Positions 14,270 through 25,390 of a DNA stretch of 64,000 nt are shown piece after piece (within the stretch, counting starts at the first letter, position 1; each line of letters starts with the position of its first letter). Source of the DNA: Sapria himalayana (lineage: Eukaryota > Streptophyta > Magnoliopsida > Malpighiales > Rafflesiaceae). The position numbers were made by a program, and so were the translations under genes. The DNA is taken from NCBI GenBank assembly GCA_029783825.1, contig JAREIK010000728.1, positions 741,651 to 805,650 of the forward strand, read 5' to 3'. The notes under the pieces are model-generated. The model saw nothing but the letters and a program-made list of their open reading frames with translations, was not told the DNA's origin and did not search any database.

Positions 14270-16827
14270 TACCCAATTTTTAAGATTACGAAATATCCAA
14301 AAATCTCATTTGACAAGAGTCTCTCGTCCAACATATCCCACAAATATATGAGTCAAGCAAGTAGTAAAGTGAACTTTCATTCATGTATCAATTACAAATA
14401 GATTGTACAAACAGTTTGATTTACTAACTATTAGTCAACTACTATTCTAGTTGAAATGATAAGATTGAATTTTTGATAATATTTTTAGATTATAGGGTTC
14501 ATCCATTTCATTTACATGAATACTTATCTAAATAATTTAGATATTATTGTGCTTCATTACAAAATAAATATTGGACTATTATGAAAAAATACTAGTGCTT
14601 GTTAGGTATATGATGAGCTTAGAAGTCATCTATGTTTTAGTCTATTTTTCTAGCATGATTTCACATTTAAAAGATTGATTTTATGGTTGAAAGATAAAAA
14701 TTCACAATTCTCATGATTTTGTAGGCTTCAGTTAAAAGAAGTAAAAATGGAGTAAAAATCTAGGAAATTGACTAAGTCGAATTTATCATGACAAAAACAA
14801 TTATATCACGATAATAATCTGAAGTAGAACTAAAAATCAAGTTTTAACCAATGAATGATATTTCAACCAAAAATAGGAAGAGAGGAAGATAAATTTGTTT
14901 CCACTTAGGTCTCCAGCAGGAGAATGGTAGTTGCAACACCAGACAGAGATGAAGACAATATTCTTTGTTGCGACACAGACAGTTCATGTCATGATACAAC
15001 AAGTTGTGACTAAGAGTACAAGACAATAAAGAAAAAGGTGTTCTTGACATATTTTTTAGGCATTACAAGAGAATGAACTATGTGAGGTTGTGACAAGAAA
15101 ACTGATATCACGATAAATAATTCTTTTAGCAATGAATCCCAAGATGGAAAGTTGGTCACAATAGAAACTTCTGGTCACAATAGCAAATTTCAAGCAATAG
15201 AAAAAATACTTGGTCATGACAACAGAAATAGGTCGTGACATGAAAATTAAAAAAAATAGAGAATTGATGATCATGACAAACAATTCAAGTTGGGTCAATC
15301 TTAATAGATTTTACAAAAATAACTCTAGATACTAGAGCCAGCACAAATCGTATAAAAGCATATACTTTTTCAGAAATGAGAGTTCAGAGATGAGCCAAGA
15401 AACTAGTAGCTGATGGTTCTATATATTTTTTTTCTTTTCTTCTTCTAGCATAGATCTAGATTAGATTAACATTTTTCTTTGTTCTTTTGTTTTGGATTTG
15501 GAACACATCTTGTCAGAAGCATGAATCTAAACTAGTTTTGCTTATTTATTACAAATCACTAGCTATATTATTTTGAAACCTGAACAAATTGCTTGTAATT
15601 AGATGATATAGTTAATTACAATCACCATGTTCTTCTTTGATCTCTAGTCCATTGATGATTATAATCTAGTAATGTAGAAGTGAAATTTTTGCTGGATTTA
15701 AATAATTGTTAAGTATCTTTTTTTTGCAAAAGTCAATGAGAGTTTCTTGGAAGCAGAAGGTTAAATATAATGGATTAGTATTAAACTTCAATTAACTTGT
15801 TCCTAATGTTAGTACCATGTGCTCACAATTCATTATATCCTACCCTTATTTCTAACAGACCCTCTAAGTAATACAAAGAAGGAAAATCCTAAGGATTAGT
15901 GAACAATCAATTAAGATGGGATGATGAACAAAGGAGCTCTACCAATTGTAGACAAGTCCCCATTTTAGTCAGAGATGAGAAAATAGAACAATTATCTAGA
16001 TAAATCACTAGAGATATTACCTTAATATTTCAAGTGATCAATGTTCTCATGTTGGCTTAGATCAAATTAAGAGAAGAGAAAATAGTTTTAAGATTTTTAA
16101 GTAATGGGAACAACCCATTGATAAAGACTTGCAATACTCATGTCTTAGGAAGAAAGAGGCTTGCAGTCATCAAAAATGAGTATGAATTATTGACAAAGAA
16201 AAATTATTCAATCCTATAAAAAGGTTAAAACTACTAGTAACCATTTAGATCTTAGACATCTAGGAAAGCATGGTTATCTAAATGGCAAAATATATAGTTA
16301 CAAGAAGAGATTCAAGGCTATATGATAAAAGTTCTTGACAGATTTTAATTTTTCTCTAGAAATAAGTCATGATAGAGAAGTCTATAGGTATTGACTATTT
16401 CACAATATTTCATGCCAATGTTGATTTCTATGAGAGAATTGATCCGATCCAATTATCTTTGTAAATTTCTTTTAAATTTTTGCTGAGTTCGTTCTTTTAT
16501 TTTCATCATCTTTTAACTAGTATCTGAAAACATCTTTCTAGAGGTTCAAATAGTGAGAATCTTTATTAATTTAGTGAGAATCTTTAATAATTTAGTGAGA
16601 ATCTTTAGTAGTTGGAAACCAATCCTTGTTAATCTTCGTGGGAATAATATCTAGACTTACATTAATTTTTACTACTTATATGACCTATTCACTTGAAGTG
16701 TCAAACAATATCAAATGAGATAGTGTCAAATGAGAGAAACATTAATTTGAACATATTTTTAGAAATATCACAAAAATATGATTTAACTATAGTATCTTAT
16801 AAAGACACTAAACTTTTTGAGCTGAAT

Positions 16828-16865
<38 letters not shown>

Positions 16866-16868
16866 ATT
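14270..16868 (+). mobile_element. 5' LTR remnant of an Athila/Tat-type Ty3/gypsy element
   Basis: The sequence directly precedes a primer-binding-like site at 16869. Features typical of LTRs in this group are a TATA box at about 15350 (GTATAAAAGC), a block with AACCCATTGATAAAGACTTGCA (16112 onwards) and a late CTTCGTGGGAATAAT block (about 16635), all at the expected places before the leader. The 14270-14400 portion resembles 23510-23700 downstream (shared TCCAACATA then AAGTAGTAAAGT-like sequence), consistent with a diverged 3' LTR piece. The left boundary is uncertain. Confidence 0.55.
16830..16860. repeat. (TA)n microsatellite
   Basis: About 15 pure TA dinucleotides sit at the end of the gypsy LTR, just before the primer-binding-like site. 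Confidence 0.98.
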
Positions 16869-16884
16869 TGGTGCCACTGATCTC
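16869..16884 (+). promoter_or_regulatory. Degenerate primer-binding site of the gypsy element
   Basis: TTTGGTGCCACTGATCTCA at the LTR/leader junction resembles the TGGCGCC-type site that Athila/Tat elements use for tRNA priming, with several substitutions. It lies about 290 bp before the first gag similarity. Confidence 0.55.
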
Positions 16885-17159
16885 ATTTGATCTTAGTGTG
16901 TTTCAATTTCTGGAAGTCATTCATGCATAGGAAGCTAGAAATAGATCTATTTCCATTAGATACTGAGATTAAGAGAAGCCAAATGAAATGTTTAAGTGCA
17001 GAAACAATAGAAATGATAGATAAAAGAATGGCTCCAATATTAAACCAAAAAATAACAACAAGGCATCTAAGGTAAGATACAATGGAAGATTTTTGGAGAC
17101 TAATCATCCATGAAGAATATTCAGTAGTGAGATAACCAACTGTTGAGTTAAATTATTTT

Positions 17160-18600
17160 GAACTTAAACCATCTCTAATTTTAATGGTCTAGTAGAATCA
17201 GTTTATAAGTCATCCATCATAGGATCCTAAAGAACATATGGGTCGATTTGTATGAATGACACCCACTATAAAGCTTTATGGTGTTAGCCCAGAAATCATC
17301 AAGCTATAGTTATTCCCATTTTTGCTAAAAGATATAGCAGCTACATTGTTTGAATCTTTACTATACGGTTTAGTGAATACTTGAAAGGATCTAATTGAAG
17401 CATATCTGGCTGAATTCTTTCCCACATCCCTCACATCTGGAAGAAAAGGAGAGATCATGACCTTTAGACAAGGGGATGAAGAGAGCATATACACTACTTG
17501 GGAAAGATATAAGAGGCTGCTAAAGAGATATCCAATGCATGGAATAGATCTGAAGACTCAAATGGATATCTTTTACCACTCGATGAATTATACCTCTAAG
17601 GATATAATCGATGCAGCTTACTATAGAACTTTTAAAAGAAGTGCAGAGGAAACAAAATAGCTGATCAAAGACCTTGCAAGATACAACCTTTCCCTAGGAA
17701 CCTTGAGTCATCAAAGCCTTTCTTACTCGACCTGACCCTACAAGACTGGTGATCGTTGACTTGTGGATGATCCTTTTAGTCGAAAAAGTATTACCTTCTG
17801 GGATGAATTAAGTCAAGTTGGGTTGATTGCTTTGTCTTTCCTTTCAATTAGCCTCTTACTATACTGGCAGCCCCATAAACATTTTATTTAGTACCACCAA
17901 TAATACCTTATTCCATTAGTAAGTTATTTTACCTCTTCACCCTATGCATGAGAGCTCCATCTAAATCATATAGGAATAATAGCAAAGCAAAAGAGAGAGA
18001 GTGGAGTGGAGCTGAATAGAACGACTACTATTGAAGCTAAACTTGATGCACTAATAAATAAGCTAGAAAAAATAAGAAAGAAAAATACTCTCTATTTATA
18101 AGATTAAAGTCATAAAAAGAGGGAAATAGAAGCAATATTGAGGGACAACTAAAAGAAGGTCCCGATGAAGTTGAGGAGGCAAACTACCCAAATGAACAAA
18201 GGAATTACTATTTCAAGCCCAACCTCAATCTATCAACACATTACATACCAGCACTGAGGAACTATGATAACTTTTCTTATGAAGGAGGACAACATGGCCT
18301 AAGGCATGGGCAACACTACCAGTAGAGGTATGCTCCACCAAGGTTCCAGCTACAATAGTAGAAAGGATAGAACATAATTGAACATCATAGTCAAAAGAGG
18401 ACTCAATCCTTTGAGGAACAGATGTTGGAGTTTATGGACAACAAAAGAATGCTTAGCCTCCATGAAAAAAAAATTGCTGAGTTAGAAGCTTTCAAGTCCA
18501 ACACACAAATATTTTAACCAAACATAAGTGTTTCCCTTAAAAATCTTAAGACTCAATTAGGATAGTTGACCCTAAATTTGTAAGATCAAAATGATGTTTT
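17160..18600 (+). pseudogene. Athila/Tat-type gag remnant
   Basis: Gag is the structural capsid protein of the retrotransposon particle. An open stretch at 17457-17660 contains the retrotransposon gag core: TWERYKRLLKRYPMHG followed by a FYHSMN and IIDAA motif. The preceding sequence from about 17270 (LYGVSPEIIKL, then LFPFLLKDIAATL) is the usual lead-in, and the segment ending near 17450 matches the AYLAEFFPTS part. Stops and frameshifts break the frame at least before 17457 and after 17660. Up to 18600 only weakly coding, glutamine/asparagine-rich remains are visible. Confidence 0.8.
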
Positions 18601-18819
18601 TCCTAATAACACCAAGAAGAATTCTAGAGACTACATGGTTGTGCAACTCTGAAGTGGAAAAGAATTAGAGAACAGAAAATTCGAAGAAAGTAGAAATAAA
18701 AAGTATAATATAAAGAATATTACTAAAGAAGATGAAAATCTGGTGCAATAGCAGTAGTAGAATGAGGAAGGAACTAAAAAGCTAAAGAAAAAGTTCAAGT
18801 ATTTAGTACTAAAGTTCTC

Positions 18820-19523
18820 TTCCCTCAAAGACAGCAAAAGGTTAGAGTAGATGAGTTCTCCAAAATTTTGGAGATCTTCAAGAAAGTGAAAATCATTCTG
18901 CTTTTTCCAGAGAGAATAGCTCAGATGCTACTCTATGCTAAGTTTCTAAAGGATATCCTAAGTTAAAAAGAAAATTTGCTAAAGAATGAGTGATAAACCT
19001 GACTCTCACGTGTAGTTGAAGTGTAGTCATTTGGAGAAGTCTACCAGAATAGATGAAGGATCTTGGAAGCTTCACCATTTCATGCAACATTGGGGAAGTC
19101 AAATTCAAGAAAGCTCTTTGTGACTAAGGTGCTAGCATTAATTTGATACCCTTATTTGTGGTTAAAAGGCTATGTTTGGGGGAGCTCACCCCTACTTTAG
19201 TCACTCTACAAATAGAAGATAGGACAATAGCTAAACCTGAAGGGGTCTTGGAAGATGTGCTTGTCAATGTGAGAAAATTTATTTTCCATATGACCTTTAT
19301 TATATTGAATATGAAGGACTCACAAGTTCAACTATTAATGGGAAGACCATTCCTCCCAAATGGAGCTACCTTGATAAATGTGCAAAAGGGAGTGCTTACT
19401 CTCATGGTTAAAAATGAAATAGTTCATTTCAATCTTAATAAGAGCCTCGATCAACTAGATATTGATGTTCATAATGATATATTAGTAGAAAATTTTAGCC
19501 CCATCAGTTATGAACTAAAATAA
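18820..19523 (+). pseudogene. Gypsy protease (retropepsin) remnant
   Basis: Retropepsin cuts the element's polyprotein. The stretch from 18820 (FPQRQQKVRVDEFSKILEI and AQMLLYAKFLKDILS) is the usual linker before the protease in Athila-like elements. The active-site region near 19119-19150 reads C-D-stop-G-A-S-I-N-L-I-P: the catalytic Asp is kept, but the next codon is TAA where a sense codon belongs. The rest is open from 19143 to 19523 and contains the flap and the conserved LLMGRPFLPNGATLINVQKG block. The premature stop makes this copy non-functional. Confidence 0.88.
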
Positions 19524-19600
19524 ATGATTATAATGTTCCAATTTTAATCAATAAATTTGAGATGAATTTCTAGTATCCTGAAAAAGTTGATTTTGATTTT

Positions 19601-20721
19601 ATGCCTTCTAGTTCTAAGTCTATAAAAAATATTTTGAGTCTAAATAAAAAAAGTGGTCACAATTCCTATAGCCGTGAAGAGAAGGAAACTAAACAAGAGA
19701 TAAGTACAAAAGGGTTGAATTTAAAAAAATTTCCAAATCATTTAAAATATACTTTCCTAGAATTAGAAAAGGCTAAACTTGTAATTATATCTACTGCATT
19801 GACTACAAGTGAAGATCAAAAGCTACTAAAAGTTTTAAGAGAATATAAGGAGGCAATTGCTTGGTCTATAGAAGATTTGAAGGCTATTAGTCAATCAATC
19901 TATATGCATAAAATCATACTAGATGATAATGCAAAGGCTTCATTTTCAATATTCAATAATAATCAACCCTTAGGTGAGCCTAGTTTATGTGGTTCTTAAG
20001 AAGGGTAGATTCACTATGATTAGAAATAAAAAAAATTAACTAAATTCTTACAATAACTGTAACAGGGCGGAGGGTGTACCTAGATAATAGAAAATTAAAT
20101 ACTACAACCAAGAAAGATCATTTTTCATTTCCCTTCATTGATTAGATATTAGATAAGCTTGTAGAATATCCTCACTTCTATTTTCTTGATGGATATTCAG
20201 GATATAACTAAATTTTCATTGCACATGAAGATCTAGAGAAAACTACATTTACATGCCCTTTTGGTACATTTTCTTTTAGAATGATGTCATTTGGGTCGTA
20301 TAGTGCTCCGGCTACATTTCAAAGATATATGAAGTCAATGTTCTCAAATTTGATGGAGGAGGTTATGGACATATTCATGGATGACTTCATAGTCTATGAT
20401 TTTGATAATTGCTTGCAAATTTTGGAAATAATATTTCAGTGATGTAAGGACAATTTAATCTTGAAATGACAAAAATATCATTTTATGATAACAAAAGGCA
20501 TTGCCCATAGGCACAAAATTTTTACAGCTGATTTTGAAGTTGATCAAATAAAAGTTTCCATAATCAAGCCTCTTTTATTTTCCACAATAATCAAAGGAAT
20601 TATGAATTTCCTAAGATATACTGGATTTTATAGAAGATTTATTAGGGACTTCTCAAAAATATCAAGATCATTATACATATTGCTGAAAAAGGACACCAAG
20701 TTTGATTTTGATAAGTCCTAG
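19601..20721 (+). pseudogene. Gypsy reverse transcriptase remnant
   Basis: Reverse transcriptase copies the element RNA into DNA. An open stretch at 19601-19999 is the protease-RT connector, ending in a QSIYMHKIILDD block. The RT core follows in broken frames: a DHF.FPFID region near 20115, LDGYSGYN near 20190, TTFTCPFGTFSF, then SAPATFQRYMKSMFSNLMEE. The catalytic box reads F-M-D-D-F at 20374-20388, so both metal-binding aspartates are intact. An open stretch at 20485-20721 holds the connection domain, with LRYTGFYRRFIRDFSKI. Several stops and frameshifts separate the pieces. Confidence 0.92.
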
Positions 20722-21130
20722 AATTTTGCATTTGAAGAGATCAAAACCATACTAGTTGAAGCTTCAATCATGATCACACCAAACTAGAATAGTGCATTTG
20801 AGACATGTGTGAAGCTAATGATTTTGCAATGGGGGTTGTATTGGGAAAAAGAAGAGAGAAGATATCCAGGGTCATCTACTACACTAGAAAAACTTTCAAT
20901 AAAGCTTAGAAAAATTGTTCTATTACTAAAAAGGAGATGCTAGCCATGATATTTGCATGTGAAAAATTTAGGCCATATATTTTGGGTTCCCATGTTATCT
21001 AAAGAAAAAGAAGGAAGCAAAACCAAGATTGATCAGGTGGGTGTTTTTACTACAAGAATTGGATCTTGAAATCAAAGATAAAATAGGTTGCGACACAATG
21101 TGATAGATGATTACTTGTCAAGAATTGAAA
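20722..21130 (+). pseudogene. Gypsy RNase H remnant
   Basis: RNase H removes the RNA strand during reverse transcription. The sequence continues without a gap from the RT connection domain. DFAMGVVLGKRR near 20820, VIYYTRKTFNKA, then [25 protein letters not shown] near 20930-21000 are the canonical landmarks. Near 21090 a DDYLSRIE motif marks the end of the domain. In-frame stops are present (for example before KNCS). Confidence 0.88.
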
Positions 21131-21209
21131 CAACTACTGTAAATGAAGAAAATATGTAGTCATTAAAAACTTTCTAGATGAACAGCTATTTCAGCAATCA
21201 TTATAGATA

Positions 21210-22400
21210 CTCTAGTATGTTGATATAGTAAATTACCTAGCTTGTGGAGTTATTCTACTAGAATTTAGTTAACAAAAGAGGAAAAAGCTAAGAACTCACA
21301 TCATATACTATATTTTGGATGATCCATTATTTAAAAGATGAGCTGATGTGATTCTCAGAAAGTATGTGCTAGAAAAAGAACAAGGTAAAATATTGAAAGA
21401 ATGTCATGCATCACCATTTGGGGGCATTTTTCAGAAGACAAAATAGCTCAAAAAATTCTTTAATTATATTTCTACTAGTCTACTATTGTTAGAAATTGTG
21501 TTGAATGTATCAAGTTGTGTGATCAATGCCAAAGAATAAAGAATGTCATCAAGAAGAATGAAATGTCCCCGTAAGGTAAATTGGTGGTATAATTTTTTAC
21601 ATTCTTTTGATAATGTATACATACTCCTAGCAATTGATTATGTATCAAAGCAGATGGAGGCAACTGATTTTCTAAGGATGATACTAATACAATGATGTGG
21701 TTCATGAAAAGTAATATTTTGAGTAGATTTGAAATACCTAGAACTATCATAAGTGATGGAGGAAGCCATTTTACGAATAGGGTTTTTAAAAACTCATTAG
21801 CATATATGGGATTAAACACATATTAAGTTTGACTTATCATCCTCAGACTAATGGTCAAGCTTAATTTTCAATAGGGAGATTAAGAAGATTTTAGAAAAAA
21901 CTATGAGCTCAAGCAGAAAGGATTGATCCTTAAGGCTGGATGATACACTATGGGCTTACATAACTGAATTTAAAGCTCCCATTGGAATGTCCCCATACTA
22001 AATTATCTTTGGGAAACCTTGTCACATACCTCTAGAATTAGAATATAAAGAAATGTGGACAATCAAACAATTGAATTTTGAATTCAAAACTACTAAAGAA
22101 AAAAGATAACTCCAAATTAATGAGCTAGAAAAGTTGAGAAATAAAGCATATGAAAGCGTTAGAATCTATAGAAATAAAAGAAAGAAAATGCATGATCAAA
22201 GGATTTTTAGGAGGAAATTCCAAGAAAGAAATTAAGTTATACTTTTTATCTCCAGACAAACTATTTCATGAAAGTTGAAGTCAAAATGGAGTGGTCAATA
22301 TATAGAAGTAACAAGTATAACCTTTAGGACAATAATAGTGAGAACTAGTAATGTAGAATAGTTTAAAGTGAATGATCAAAGATTAAAATACTAACTTAGT
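21210..22400 (+). pseudogene. Gypsy integrase remnant
   Basis: Integrase inserts the element DNA into the chromosome. Recognisable blocks appear in order but in changing frames: ECHASPFGG near 21400, a CDQCQRI zinc-region piece near 21515, AIDYVSKQMEATDF near 21630, IISDGGSHFTNRVFKN near 21750, then HPQTNGQA at 21838-21861. Later blocks (APIGMSPY near 21980, IFGKPCHIPLELEYKEMW, LNFEFKTT, INELEKLRNKAYESVRIY) are typical of the C-terminal part in Athila-like elements. Multiple stops and small indels show it is dead. Confidence 0.92.
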
Positions 22401-23500
22401 AGTAAATGAGTTTAGACTAGATGAAATTTTTATAGAGAGAAATATTGATGAAGTAAGGAGCATCAAGCAGCAAAATCCAACTAGTGACTAAAAACTAAGC
22501 AACTTATTGGAGGCAACTCATATAAGAGTTTGTTTTAAATATTTTAATTTATTTTTTCTTCTTATTTCTCTTCAATAATTTAAAATTTACTATTAATATT
22601 TTTCTTATTGAATTGTTTATAGAGGTTTATAGAACTAAAAAAAAATCAGCAAAAATAAAAAAGTTGACTAAAAAACAATCATCGAATCTCAAGGAAAGAT
22701 CAAACTAAAAGAGGAGTATTCTCTTTTCCTTAGAAGTCAATATTTAAAAAAAAAATTGTTCATGGGAAAAAAATAGTTTATGATAATGATGAACTAATGC
22801 ATGTTACATTTGTTAGGAAGCATGTAGATTTTGATTGAATAAACAATGCAATTTCATTCTTTCTCCAAAATTTCTTCAGAAATAGATATGAATTTAAAAG
22901 TCATTTTACCTGAAGCTAAAATTTTTATAAGTTTCACTTTCATCTATCTTATTTATTCTTCTTCTACATCATTACTTTTTTTTTGTTTCTGCTAGCAACT
23001 CCAGTATGTTGTTTCAACTGATAGTTTATATATCTGATATGAATAAATGTGTTCTTCCTTTACATAATTGCTCATTTTTATCTCTATTAGAAACTTCAAA
23101 ATATGATCTTCAACTAATGATTGTTCTACCTAGTACAAGTATTTGTATTGTAGTGGTTGTTTTGGAATCTCATAGAATATATCTTCATGACTTTGAAAGT
23201 AAGAATGAAAGTACATATTAAATTCATTGTACGGTCTATAGTACCATCCATTTCCTTAAAATAGATTCATCTATGTGGTTTCAAATTTTCTAGATTACAT
23301 TTTAACTTGATTCAAGAGCTTTTCTTATTTAGCTTTTTAATGGCTACAAAATAAGAGGAACAAAATAAAAATACTCTCAATACAAATATAATATAAATAA
23401 TAAGCAAACATTATATCCACACAACTTGTAATATAAATATCTTTTCGTAAGAAAAGTTATATCAACCCAAATTAATAAATCAAACTATTATAATATAATC
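22401..23500 (+). mobile_element. Post-pol tail of the gypsy element, degenerate
   Basis: After the last integrase similarity there is AT-rich sequence with no clear env-like domain. The short open stretch at 23006-23221 shows no family signal. The position fits the long non-coding region that Athila/Tat elements carry between pol and the 3' LTR. No good 3' LTR copy follows, except the short similarity at 23510-23700. Confidence 0.45.
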
Positions 23501-23509
23501 TCTAACATT

Positions 23510-23700
23510 GGTGCCAAAAACTTGTTACAACTTTGGGAGGATCTAAATATGTAACATACAAATATCGATCACAAAACTTAACTTAATTAATTGATATAAT
23601 CACAAAATCTAGTTGAGTTGAGGATCTCTTATCCAACATAGATCCATAAGTATATATGTCATACAAGTAATAAAGTTGATATAAGTCAAATTATCAATCT
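23510..23700 (+). mobile_element. Possible 3' LTR fragment of the gypsy element
   Basis: The segment starting TTGGTGCCAAAAACTTGTTA and running through GAGGATCTCTTATCCAACAT and CAAGTAATAAAGTTGA parallels 14270-14400 (GAGTCTCTCGTCCAACATAT, CAAGCAAGTAGTAAAGTGAA). The rest of the expected 3' LTR (TATA region and CTTGCAATACTC block) is absent, so only a fragment remains. Confidence 0.4.
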
Positions 23701-24639
23701 CAAAAGGATTATCCATACTTTTTATTTTGGTATGTGTGAAATTTTGTTTGACATTAAATATTTTCTGTGTATTATACTTAGAGAGAGGTGGATTGGCATA
23801 TATTTTCTTATTATGAATGATCTTCCATTTCAAACTTTAGGAAAAAATGTCACATGCAACTAAAGAGGAACCAATACCCTTTCTAACTAGATATTAGATG
23901 CAAATCACATGCAAATAAAATATCTCCAAATTTAAAATACAAGTGAAAATGCATCATTCAAATGCTCATTTTATTAATCAATGAACTCATTAAATAATCT
24001 CATATTTCAAAACATATATAACCAAAATACAACACGATTTAATGGGAAATATAATAAACTAATAAAATATAGTAAAAAAAAAAAGATAAAACAAAGAGAC
24101 AATGATGCCCTTTTTTAATGTGGAAAAGTTTTAAAAAAACATCTATGTATAAAAATATTTGAGAACAATCTTTCTCGAGTCCAAGGTTTTTCTTGCCCAA
24201 ACCAATATCCTAATACCTTCAAACTTCAATAAACCACCTTTAAATCAACCCATTTGGAATGATAATTCCTTGCCCAAATAATAATTTTCAACTCAAACCC
24301 AAGCTTTTTCTTTCAATCTAAACACCCCCAATTATACTTTTTTCACAATTAAACCTATTTTTTTCTTACCTTTCCAACATGAGTTACATGGGAAGTATTG
24401 ATAAGGTACACTTTTTAAAAAAGGTGAATCTTTCTCCATTCCATTGAAAAATATTTATTCAAATAGAGCAATAACTTTTTAAACATATTTTAAACTAAAT
24501 TCCATATTAGACAAGACTCATGGAAGACCCTTAATAGCAACTCATAATATATAGAATGGGAAAATTCCTATCGTTACACTCAAATGAGGGAAAAAATCCA
24601 AATCATCATGTACTTCACTAATTATAATGATCATATTCT
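23701..24639. other. AT-rich sequence, no gene recognised
   Basis: I see no conserved coding motif. The part around 24180-24330, read on the minus strand, may be a further LINE remnant (a GGLLKFEGIRIL stretch), but it is too weak to call. Confidence 0.4.
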
Positions 24640-25390
24640 TTTACAAGTTAACTCCAAGCTGGAAAAAAAGCATTAAACAAAGTAGCACTCATTTCCAATA
24701 TTCCATCAACTCGGCATTGACCATGAGAGAGAGAGAGAGAGATGAGATTTTGAAACTTGTTGATCCACCTTTTGCCTGAAGTCCCTTAAACATTTTATTA
24801 TACCTTTTTAAAGATTTTTCCAACTCAAAGTCTCATACCCATAACAAATAAATGTGTGAATAAAAAGACCACTACAAACTTCTATATAATTTAAAAACTT
24901 TGTAATACAACAATTAACAATCAGCAATCTTATTAACGAAATTCATAAACAAGCCCACCTCAACCATCCAAGACAGAAGCCCCATTTTCCAATATTGAAA
25001 AGTGGAAGTTTCAAATATATATGATCTTATGGTTTTTCAAAAGTCTAGATTGAACACAAATCTTAATTTAAGAGTTTTTTTTTCCTACAATATATTTGGT
25101 CTCATTAGCAATCAAGGCTGGTTCAGAAATTAGTATGGCCTCCACAAATATAATTTTGATGTTTTGATGATGTCTTGGAAATACATTTTCCCATCTATTT
25201 TTCAAGTCCATTGCTATGATTTTATAGAGACTTCCAACAAATTTAACCGGATTGCAAATTATATAAGATATATAATTATAAGTATTATGATATAAAATGT
25301 ATAACCATAATGATTGTTGTGGTCCTTTCCTAAGAAATGAAAAATATTCATACAAATAATTTGACTTATAATCTAAAAGATAAATCATGT
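24640..25390 (-). pseudogene. LINE (L1-type) reverse transcriptase fragment
   Basis: An open stretch at 25068-25388 encodes, in its C-terminal half, the N-terminal block of plant L1 reverse transcriptase: FVGSLYKIIAMDLKNRWENV, then a region corresponding to the F-V-x-G-R-x-I-x-D-N block, and LIANE. The frame then breaks. Continuing downstream, a KMGFCLGWLRWACL stretch (about 24940-24990) corresponds to the following helix before the catalytic domain. The catalytic FADD box is not seen. The fragment is truncated on both sides. Confidence 0.7.
24724..24742. repeat. (GA)n microsatellite
   Basis: A short run of GA dinucleotides after CCAT, inside the LINE fragment. Confidence 0.95.

Noticed and set aside
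14844..15298. Two minus-strand open stretches as genes
   Set aside because: They sit within the gypsy LTR region and lack any family motif.
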